Shown here: positions 7,091-12,511 of the stretch, one piece after another | Layout of the letters: each line of letters opens with the position of its first letter | How positions within the stretch are numbered: position 1 is the stretch's first letter | Source of the DNA: Micavibrio sp. UBA2020 | GTDB taxonomy: Bacteria > Pseudomonadota > Alphaproteobacteria > Micavibrionales > UBA2020 | NCBI GenBank assembly: GCA_002334985.1 | Contig: DDBY01000120.1 | Location: forward strand, 11,908-24,418 | Direction: 5' to 3' | Length of the DNA: 12,511 nucleotides | Made by a program: the position numbers and the translations under genes | The notes under the pieces: generated by a model | The model's input: the letters and a program-made list of their open reading frames with translations, nothing else | Databases searched by the model: none | Told to the model about the DNA's origin: nothing

Positions 7091-7138
7091 GAATAATCGG
7101 CCAAATATTTAATTTATTATTCTAATAAATCGAATAAT
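7091..7138. promoter_or_regulatory. Candidate LysR operator: three GAATAAT elements
   Basis: The AT-rich divergent intergenic region holds GAATAAT at 7091-7097, its reverse complement ATTATTC at 7116-7122, and GAATAAT again at 7132-7138. The last two form a dyad with 9 bases between the arms, TTC-N9-GAA, which is exactly the T-N11-A form that LysR-type regulators recognise. The first two form a wider inverted repeat with 18 bases between. Binding here would overlap the lysR start region and sit upstream of the pirin promoter, giving autoregulation and divergent control. Confidence 0.55.
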
Positions 7139-7140
7139 AT
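7135..7140 (+). promoter_or_regulatory. Possible -10 of a leaderless lysR transcript
   Basis: TAATAT lies 6 bases before the lysR ATG (7147), and no Shine-Dalgarno-like sequence is present between them. If used, transcription would start at or beside the ATG. The -35 match is poor. Confidence 0.3.
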
Positions 7141-7146
7141 ACAGAC

Positions 7147-8043
7147 ATGGACAGACTATCGAATATCGCCGCTTTTGTGCATGTGGCCGAGGCCGGCGGC
7201 TTCGCCGCCGCCGCCAAACGCCTGCATTTGGCCAATTCGGTTGTCAGCAAACGCGTTAAAGACCTTGAAGACGACCTTGGCGTGCGCCTGCTTCACCGCA
7301 CGACGCGGCAGGTGCGCCTGACCGATGCGGGATACAGGTATCTGGAACACGCGCGCCGCCTGCTGCACGAGCTGGAAGAAGTCGAATCGCAGCTGCGGGC
7401 ACAAAACGAAACCCCTGTCGGCGATTTACGCGTGAGCGCGCCTGTCAGCTTCGGCGTACGCTACCTCGGCCCCGCTATCGCGCAATATATCGAGAAATAT
7501 CCGGGTGTATCGGTGCGTCTGACGCTGCACGACCGGCTGGTCGATTTGCAGACGGAAGATTTCGACCTTGCCATCGCCATCGGCACGCTGGAAAGCCCGA
7601 CCCTGATTACGCGCAAACTGGCCGACAGCCGCCGGATTGTCGTGGGCAGTCCCGCCTATTTCGACAAGCACGGCCGCCCCACCCGCCCGCAGGAACTGGA
7701 GCATCATAACTGCATGAGCTACAGCAACCTGAACGAAGGAAAATCGTGGCCGTTTTTGATTGGCGGGCGGCGCTGGCTGCAGCCTGTTGCGGGGCGTTTC
7801 AGCGCGAATAACGGACTTTTACTGCTGGAGGCCGCGCTCAGCGGCTGCGGGCTTGCGATACTGCCCACGTTTCTGGCAGGGCCACATGTACTGCGGGGCG
7901 AACTTGAAATCGCGCTGGCAGAATTTGAGGAACCATCACTGACCATTCAGGCCGCATGGGCGCATCAACGCCACATGAGCGCGCGCAGCCGCAGTTTTAT
8001 CGACCATCTGGCCGCCTATTTTTCCGGCAGCGCACCGCCATGA
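7147..8043 (+). CDS. LysR family transcriptional regulator
   Basis: A 298-residue LysR-type regulator. The N-terminal winged helix-turn-helix spans about 1-60: MDRLSNIAAFVHVAEAGGF, then AAAAKRLHLANSVVSKRVKDL as the helix-turn-helix, then LGVRLLHRTTRQVRLTDAG as the wing. A linker helix (62-88) follows, then the periplasmic-binding-protein-like effector domain (about 90-295) starting at GDLRVSAPVSFG. Sequence and length fit the large AaeR/DmlR-like subgroup that often controls redox or aromatic-compound genes. It diverges from the pirin-reductase-MATE operon and is the likely regulator of it. The inducer is not identifiable. No ribosome binding site is visible. Its stop is only one base from the end of the convergent YkvA gene, with no terminator between. 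Confidence 0.93.
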   Translation: MDRLSNIAAFVHVAEAGGFAAAAKRLHLANSVVSKRVKDLEDDLGVRLLHRTTRQVRLTDAGYRYLEHARRLLHELEEVESQLRAQNETPVGDLRVSAPVSFGVRYLGPAIAQYIEKYPGVSVRLTLHDRLVDLQTEDFDLAIAIGTLESPTLITRKLADSRRIVVGSPAYFDKHGRPTRPQELEHHNCMSYSNLNEGKSWPFLIGGRRWLQPVAGRFSANNGLLLLEAALSGCGLAILPTFLAGPHVLRGELEIALAEFEEPSLTIQAAWAHQRHMSARSRSFIDHLAAYFSGSAPP

Positions 8044-8044
8044 T

Positions 8045-8419
8045 TTACACAAACGCGCGGTAAAACCAAAACGCCGCCAGCGCCCACAGGACAACAATCA
8101 CAAACGCCGCCGCGCGGCTTTGCGGCAAACGCCCGCTATAGGCTGCTGCGCGCGCCGTATATTCTACCCGCAGCGCGGACGGCACCATTTGCCATGTCAG
8201 CCAAAGCCCTGCCGGCACCAAAACCATATCGTCCAAAAGCCCCAGCACGGGAATAAAATCCGGTATCAGGTCGATGGGGCTGAGCGCGTAGGCGAGCGTG
8301 AGCGCGCCGATAATGCGCGCCCCGCGCGGCGTGCGGCTATCACGCAGCGCCAAATAAAGCGCGGTGATGCTTTGTTTCATGTGCCGGACAGCGGTTTTGA
8401 ATTTTTGCAAAAGGGACAT
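8045..8419 (-). CDS. YkvA family (DUF1232) membrane protein
   Basis: A 124-residue protein from the chosen start. The segment YALSPIDLIPDFIPVLGLLD (44-63) is the DUF1232 hallmark, including SPIDLIPD-x-IP, and overlaps a hydrophobic stretch (about 36-80). A second hydrophobic helix (103-121) ends the protein. The family is found in many bacteria and has no firm function; it is probably inner-membrane associated. The frame remains open to an ATG at 8452, but that start lies inside the terminator of the upstream ahpD gene and would add an unlikely segment; the ATG at 8419 begins the more usual MSLLQKFK. No clear ribosome binding site supports any of the starts, so the N-terminus is uncertain. 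Confidence 0.8.
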   Translation of the reverse strand: MSLLQKFKTAVRHMKQSITALYLALRDSRTPRGARIIGALTLAYALSPIDLIPDFIPVLGLLDDMVLVPAGLWLTWQMVPSALRVEYTARAAAYSGRLPQSRAAAFVIVVLWALAAFWFYRAFV

Positions 8420-8442
8420 GCGCCATGCTACACAGCCGCCCC

Positions 8443-8488
8443 AAAAAAGCAAAGGCCGCGCAGGAAGAGCCCTCCCCGCGCGGCCTTT
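8443..8488 (-). terminator. Rho-independent terminator of ahpD
   Basis: A perfect 11-bp stem, AAAGGCCGCGC (8451-8461) with GCGCGGCCTTT (8478-8488), encloses a 16-base loop. Read on the minus strand it is followed by GC and then six T residues (8448-8443). It begins 16 bases after the ahpD stop and overlaps the longer, rejected start of the YkvA gene. Confidence 0.85.
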
Positions 8489-8504
8489 AAACTGTCAAAG
8501 CCGA

Positions 8505-9074
8505 TTAGATAGACAAAGCCTGCGCCGCAGCCGACAGCACGGCCGCGATTTTGAAGCTTTGCTGCACAGCCGCCTTGGAGAGGCCTTCCTGCTGCACCTT
8601 CGCGGCATGTGATTGCACACAAGCGCCGCAGCCATTGATGGCGGATACGGCGAGCGAGTAAAGCTCGAACGTCGCCTTGTCGATGCCCGGGTTGCCAATG
8701 ACGTTCATGCGCAGGCCGGCGGGCATGCGGCCAAGTTCGTCATCGCCCGTCATGTAAGTGGCGCGGTAATAAATATTATTCATCGCCATGATGGTGGCGG
8801 CGGCTTGCGCGGCGTTTTTTTCTTCCGCCGACAGCACGGCCGCGGCTTCGCCTTCAATCGCCACAATCACGCCGCCGTGGCGCGTCGCGTAAGCGGAGGC
8901 GAGCGCGATACCCATGACCTGATTCAGCTTCAGCCCCGCGTTCGGGTCTTCCTTCAGCACGCTGCCGAGGTTGAGGCGAATGTCCTTGGCGTAATCCGGC
9001 AGGGCATCCTTCAGCCCGTCAATCGACGGCGCGGCGGGCATGGATTTGGCGGCATTCAGGTCATGGACGGTCAT
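8505..9074 (-). CDS. ahpD: AhpD-type alkyl hydroperoxidase (carboxymuconolactone decarboxylase fold)
   Basis: A 189-residue AhpD. The active-site signature is FELYSLAVSAINGCGACVQS (136-155) plus H156, with E137, C149, C152 and H156. Spacing E-12-C-3-C-4-H equals that of M. tuberculosis AhpD (E118, C130, C133, H137); the histidine between the cysteines there (H132) is alanine here. The full length, with an N-terminal half rich in helices, separates it from the short CMD-only proteins. AhpD relays electrons to AhpC or reduces peroxides itself; it is cytosolic. No ahpC is adjacent in this window. AAAGGA (9088-9083) 8 bases before the ATG at 9074 fixes the start, although the frame is open to 9188 through a lysine-rich stretch unlike the family. 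A terminator follows. Confidence 0.9.
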   Translation of the reverse strand: MTVHDLNAAKSMPAAPSIDGLKDALPDYAKDIRLNLGSVLKEDPNAGLKLNQVMGIALASAYATRHGGVIVAIEGEAAAVLSAEEKNAAQAAATIMAMNNIYYRATYMTGDDELGRMPAGLRMNVIGNPGIDKATFELYSLAVSAINGCGACVQSHAAKVQQEGLSKAAVQQSFKIAAVLSAAAQALSI

Positions 9075-9082
9075 TCGGGGTA

Positions 9083-9088
9083 TCCTTT
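9083..9088 (-). promoter_or_regulatory. Ribosome binding site fixing the ahpD start
   Basis: AAAGGA on the minus strand, 8 bases before the ATG at 9074. It supports this start over the in-frame ATG at 9188. Confidence 0.65.
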
Positions 9089-9160
9089 TGTCTTTTTTGT
9101 TTGCTTTTTTATGTCGTTTTTTGGTTTTATGGCTAGTCCGTTTCGCAGGCAGCCCGTCGA

Positions 9161-9188
9161 GATATAGCCATATCGCAGGAAAAACCAA
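9161..9188 (-). promoter_or_regulatory. Possible ahpD promoter with overlapping palindrome
   Basis: On the minus strand TTGGTT (9188-9183) and TATATC (9166-9161) are 16 bases apart. The -10 lies within the palindrome GATAT-AGCC-ATATC (9161-9174), a possible operator. Initiation near 9154 would leave a leader of about 80 bases that is rich in A-runs. The intergenic region from 9075 to 9301 holds nothing that looks like a gene. Confidence 0.35.
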
Positions 9189-9251
9189 GGCTTTGCGCCA
9201 TTTTCACGTTTTTTTGTGCATCGCGGAACAAAATACCAGAAATAACCATTC

Positions 9252-9280
9252 TTTAACATACCGCTGGTAATTTTTATTAT
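9252..9280 (+). promoter_or_regulatory. Likely sigma70 promoter of the lytic transglycosylase gene
   Basis: TTTAAC (9252-9257) and TATTAT (9275-9280) are exactly 17 bases apart. Initiation near 9287 would give a short leader containing GAGG (9293-9296) before the GTG. The dyad TACC-GCT-GGTA (9259-9269) lies between the two boxes and could bind a repressor. Confidence 0.5.
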
Positions 9281-9301
9281 GTAATAAGTAACGAGGCAGG
9301 C

Positions 9302-11026
9302 GTGACGACAACATCCCAGTTTCCGGCGGAATTGAAAGGCAAGGCGCGTCGCGCGTTTCACGTTGCGGCCGCGGTGCTGGCTTTTACCAGCCTTGCGCAA
9401 GCCGACCAGCCGCGCCAGACGTCGGGCAACGGCGCGCCCTTCCCGACAGAAACAACCGACCGCCAAAATCCGGACAAGCAGCCCATCGTCTATACCCCGC
9501 CGCCGCTGCCGCCCGCGCCGTCGATTGAACAAATCATCGGCAGCGACGAGGAAAAAGAGCGCAATATCTTCTTCAAGCAAAACCGCCAGACGCTGCGCGA
9601 GTTTCGCGCCCTGCGCGGCGACACGGAAAACACCGGCGGCATCACCCGCGAAGAGCTTGCCCTTATCCGCGAAATCACCGAAGGTGCCCGCGCCGACGCC
9701 AAGACATACAAGATGCCGCTGCCTGTCGTCGCCACGCTGCATTTCGCCGCACGCCAGACCGGCGTTGACAGCGCCGCGTATATGCAGCGTCTGACCGAAA
9801 GCGGCGGTATCGTCACCGGCGCCGACCGCAGCGGCCTTTCGCGCACCAACCTGTTCAAATTCAACGTGCCGACGTGGCTTTACCTGATGAAAAGCTTCGG
9901 CAGCAATCACGGTTTCGGATTTTTCACCGACCAGATTAAAGTATCCACCGCGCCCGACGGCGCGCAGCAGGTATCTGTCGATGACCCCGCGGTGCTACGC
10001 CATATCATTTCATTCCGTTCAAACCCGCGCGTCTCTGCGCTGATGGGCGCGGAATACATGCAAAACGCCGTATTCCTGCCGCAAAATATTCGCTATGACC
10101 GCGCCCGCCAGAGCGCGAACGAAGACGTGCGCGAGCGCCAGAACTACATGCTTATCCTCGGCTTCGAGCTGGGCATCCGCGGGGCGGACGGTATTTCAGG
10201 CCCGCTGACGCAGGCGGCGCAGCACGAATTCAACGTCATGAGCCGCCCGCTGTACGAACCCGGCCAGACCGCCGCCAGCCTGCTGCGTCAGGCGACCGAA
10301 CAGGCGATTGAAGATTCCGAACGCTACACCAACCGCTGGCGCACCGTGACGCCCGCCGATGCCTTCGCCATCCGCCATGCGGCCAAGGTCGTCGGCGTCG
10401 ATTACGGCTATATGATGGAGCTGGTCAGCGCCGAAAGCGGCTTCGTATCGGACATCGAGGCCACGACATCCAGCGCCACCGGCCTGTTCCAGTTCATCGA
10501 CAATACATGGCTTTTGATGGTCAAGGGGCATGGCGAAAAATACGGCCTTGCCGACCTTGCAGAGCGCATCACCCTGACCGAAGGGCGTAACGGATACCCC
10601 GTCGCGTCGGTCGAAAACCCGTTTGTGCAAAAATACATTCTGTCGCTGCGCACCAACCCGCGGCTGTCGGCCATGATGGGCGCGGAATTCGTCAAGGAAA
10701 ACTACGACAACCTCAGCGCCGCCCTGCCCAGCCGCGACATCACGCGCACCGACCAGTACCTTGCGCATTTCCTCGGCTCCGGCAATGCCGTATCGTTTAT
10801 TTCGCGCATGAACAGCAACAGCAAAAAATCCGCGGCCAGCGTCTTTCCGGATGCCGCGGCGTCAAACCGCAACATCTTTTACAAACGCGGCGGCGCTGCC
10901 CGCAGCTTTGGCGAGGTTTATACGCTGTTCAGCCGGAAATTCGATACAGAGGTTTTCGACGCCCCCACGCCGCAAGCGCCCGCAGAAGCGCCCGTGCCGC
11001 CACCGCGTCCGCCGCGCCCCCGCTAA
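9302..11026 (+). CDS. Secreted lytic transglycosylase with duplicated SLT-like domains
   Basis: A 574-residue exported protein. A signal peptide (about 1-35) ends with SLAQA before DQ. A proline-rich linker (62-74) follows. SLT-like repeat 1 (about 140-260) has TESGG (165-169), LFKFNVPTW (184-192) and FRSNPRVSALMGAEYM (238-253). Then RGADGISGPLTQAAQHEF (293-310) resembles the DG-x-x-GP-x-T core of a PG_binding_1 domain. SLT repeat 2 (about 350-545) has SAESGF (376-381, candidate catalytic E378), SATGLFQFIDNTW (391-403) and LRTNPRLSAMMGAEFV (449-464). The C-terminus is a Pro/Ala/Arg tail. Repeat 2 has the canonical ES and GLFQF motifs and should cleave peptidoglycan glycan strands; repeat 1 has lost the G-L-F-Q-F glutamine and may only bind. 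The GTG start is preceded by GAGG. It diverges from ahpD and converges on ileS. Confidence 0.85.
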   Translation: MTTTSQFPAELKGKARRAFHVAAAVLAFTSLAQADQPRQTSGNGAPFPTETTDRQNPDKQPIVYTPPPLPPAPSIEQIIGSDEEKERNIFFKQNRQTLREFRALRGDTENTGGITREELALIREITEGARADAKTYKMPLPVVATLHFAARQTGVDSAAYMQRLTESGGIVTGADRSGLSRTNLFKFNVPTWLYLMKSFGSNHGFGFFTDQIKVSTAPDGAQQVSVDDPAVLRHIISFRSNPRVSALMGAEYMQNAVFLPQNIRYDRARQSANEDVRERQNYMLILGFELGIRGADGISGPLTQAAQHEFNVMSRPLYEPGQTAASLLRQATEQAIEDSERYTNRWRTVTPADAFAIRHAAKVVGVDYGYMMELVSAESGFVSDIEATTSSATGLFQFIDNTWLLMVKGHGEKYGLADLAERITLTEGRNGYPVASVENPFVQKYILSLRTNPRLSAMMGAEFVKENYDNLSAALPSRDITRTDQYLAHFLGSGNAVSFISRMNSNSKKSAASVFPDAAASNRNIFYKRGGAARSFGEVYTLFSRKFDTEVFDAPTPQAPAEAPVPPPRPPRPR

Positions 11027-11047
11027 AAAAGCCTAAGCTAAAAACCG

Positions 11048-12511
11048 TCAGGCCGCCGCCGCGCGCGGGTCAGCCTCGACAGCTTCGCCGCAGCGTTTGC
11101 ACAAATGCGGATGCGCCGCAACCGCGCCGGTATCGGTGGTGTATTTCCAGCAGCGCAGGCATTTCTCGCCTTCCGCTTTTGCAAATACGACAGCCACACC
11201 TTCGGCGCCCGCCGCGGTGAAAGCGCCCTCGGGCGCCGCGCCTGCATGCAGGGCAATGCCGGATGTAATGCACACATCGGCAAAGCCCGATTTTTGCAAA
11301 AGCGCCAGCAGCGCGGCATCGGCCACATAAACATGCGGCGCAGCTTCGAGCGATGCGCCCATTGCTTTTTCCGCACGTTTGACTTCCAGCGCGCCGGTGA
11401 CAACGCCGCGGGCGGCGGCGATTTTATCCCACTCGGCCGCCAGCACGTCGTTGCGCCAGGCATCATCCGCCTTCGGCATGACCGACAGGTGGATGCTTTC
11501 TTTCACATCGTCGAGCGTGAGGCCTTTGTAGCTGAGCCACGCCTCTTCGCAGGTGAAGGTCAGCACGGGGGCGAGCCAATGGCACAGATGCGTGAACACG
11601 CGGTCAAGCACATACACCACGGCACGTCGTTTCTGGCTCGACACCGCCTCGCAATAAAGCGTGTCTTTGCAGATGTCGAAGTAAAACGCCGACAGTTCGC
11701 GCGCGCAGAAGTTATGCACGACCGTGACCATGTTCTGGAAGTTGTATTCCTGAATGTTACGGCGCACTTCGGCGTCGATTTCCCACAGGCGGTGCAGGAT
11801 GTATTTATCGAGCCCCGACAAATCTTCGGCCTTCACGCCATCCCCCGTCCCGTCGAGGGAGCCGAGCAGGTAGCAGAACGTGCCGCGGATACGGCGGTAG
11901 ATATCCGCCGTGGTCTTGAGCGTGTTCTGGCCGATGCGAATATCCTGCGCATAATCGCAAAGCATCGTCCACAAACGCACGATGTCTGCGCCGTATTCAT
12001 CGACGAGTTTTTGCGGGTCAACGACGTTGCCGAGCGATTTGGACATTTTATAGCCCTTTTCGTCCAGCACGAAGCCATGTGTCAGCACGGCCTTGTAAGG
12101 CGCGCGGGCGCGCGTGGCGCAGCTCTCCAAAAGCGAGGAGTGGAACCAGCCGCGGTGCTGGACGGAGCCCTCGAGGTACATCACGCGGTCCTTGCCGCCA
12201 TCGACGACGCGCTTGATTCCGCACAGGCTGGGGAAATGCGGGTCGTTCAGCACGTAGGAGTGCGTGGAGCCCGAATCGAACCACACGTCGAGGACGTCGT
12301 TGCCCTTCTCGTAGGCCGCCGGATCGTAGCCCTTGGGAGCGAGCTTGGTCGGGCCTTTGAGGAAGCGGGCGCCGTCGGTGTCGGTGAACCAGGCATCCGC
12401 GCCTTCCTTGGACATGGCGTCGTAGATGCGCTGGTTGACCTCGGGGTCGACCAGGATCTCGTTGGTGCCCTTCTTCACGAACACGGTGATCGGCACGCCC
12501 CAGGCGCGCTG
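11048..12511 (-). CDS. ileS: Isoleucyl-tRNA synthetase, C-terminal part (5' end outside window)
   Basis: 487 residues of a class I aminoacyl-tRNA synthetase that charges tRNA-Ile in the cytosol. The visible part begins at QRAWGVPI in the catalytic core. [18 protein letters not shown] (71-88) and [15 protein letters not shown] (116-130) are IleRS-typical, and KMSKS lies at visible residues 155-159 (12035-12049). The anticodon-binding helical domain follows. Near the end a zinc ribbon has CLRC (C451, C454) and CKRC (C471, C474), the C-terminal zinc site of bacterial IleRS that is needed for aminoacylation in E. coli. The frame is open to the right edge, so the N-terminal half, including HIGH and most of the editing domain, is missing from the window only. 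The end is convergent with the transglycosylase, 21 bases apart, without a clear terminator. Confidence 0.96.
   Translation of the reverse strand, partial: QRAWGVPITVFVKKGTNEILVDPEVNQRIYDAMSKEGADAWFTDTDGARFLKGPTKLAPKGYDPAAYEKGNDVLDVWFDSGSTHSYVLNDPHFPSLCGIKRVVDGGKDRVMYLEGSVQHRGWFHSSLLESCATRARAPYKAVLTHGFVLDEKGYKMSKSLGNVVDPQKLVDEYGADIVRLWTMLCDYAQDIRIGQNTLKTTADIYRRIRGTFCYLLGSLDGTGDGVKAEDLSGLDKYILHRLWEIDAEVRRNIQEYNFQNMVTVVHNFCARELSAFYFDICKDTLYCEAVSSQKRRAVVYVLDRVFTHLCHWLAPVLTFTCEEAWLSYKGLTLDDVKESIHLSVMPKADDAWRNDVLAAEWDKIAAARGVVTGALEVKRAEKAMGASLEAAPHVYVADAALLALLQKSGFADVCITSGIALHAGAAPEGAFTAAGAEGVAVVFAKAEGEKCLRCWKYTTDTGAVAAHPHLCKRCGEAVEADPRAAAA

Noticed and set aside
9071..9910. A 279-codon open frame on the minus strand
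   Set aside because: It runs antisense to the transglycosylase signal peptide and first repeat and then through the ahpD leader; low-complexity lysine-rich tail, no domain.
11022..11044. Direct repeat GCTAAAAA between the transglycosylase and ileS, considered as a terminator
   Set aside because: No stable hairpin can be drawn; stems of only about three pairs.
1..12511. CRISPR arrays, tRNA or rRNA genes, insertion sequences, toxin-antitoxin or phage genes
   Set aside because: I saw no spaced repeats, cloverleaf, transposase or phage motifs; all large frames that matter belong to housekeeping or common accessory families.

Overview
This window looks like chromosomal DNA of a GC-rich proteobacterium, most likely an alphaproteobacterium. 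The grounds are the GC-rich coding pattern and the family types present: a bacterial deoxyhypusine-synthase-like enzyme beside an agmatinase-type ureohydrolase, AhpD, YkvA, pirin, a secreted SLT-type lytic transglycosylase and a bacterial IleRS with a C-terminal zinc ribbon. I cannot name the genus. Coding density is high. I see no tRNA, rRNA, insertion sequence, prophage or CRISPR array.

Left block (1-3871, + strand). A deoxyhypusine-synthase-family gene, cut by the left edge, ends at a clear rho-independent terminator. A tightly spaced trio follows: a SAM methyltransferase, an agmatinase/arginase-family ureohydrolase and a YegD-like Hsp70 ATPase. Together the deoxyhypusine-synthase-like enzyme and the ureohydrolase suggest a route from agmatine through a bis-guanidino polyamine to homospermidine, or a related polyamine exchange. 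The methyltransferase and Hsp70 protein have no obvious role in that route.

Middle block (3905-8043). Four minus-strand genes read from right to left: a pirin-type cupin, an NAD(P)H-dependent FMN reductase, a MATE efflux pump and a small four-helix DUF486 membrane protein. The last has its own likely promoter. A LysR regulator diverges from them across an AT-rich intergenic region that carries three GAATAAT elements, two of which form a TTC-N9-GAA dyad. The likely theme is a regulated response to a quinone-like or other redox-active or toxic compound: chemical modification or reduction plus export.

Right block (8045-12511). A YkvA-family small membrane protein converges on lysR with one base between them. 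Upstream of it is an AhpD-type peroxidase partner (minus strand) that ends in a strong terminator. Diverging from ahpD is a secreted 574-residue lytic transglycosylase with two SLT-like repeats, the first degenerate, separated by a peptidoglycan-binding-like motif. The window closes with the C-terminal half of ileS on the minus strand, running off the right edge.

The two most interesting items are the candidate guanidino-polyamine gene cluster and the duplicated transglycosylase. No entirely unknown multi-gene system is evident.
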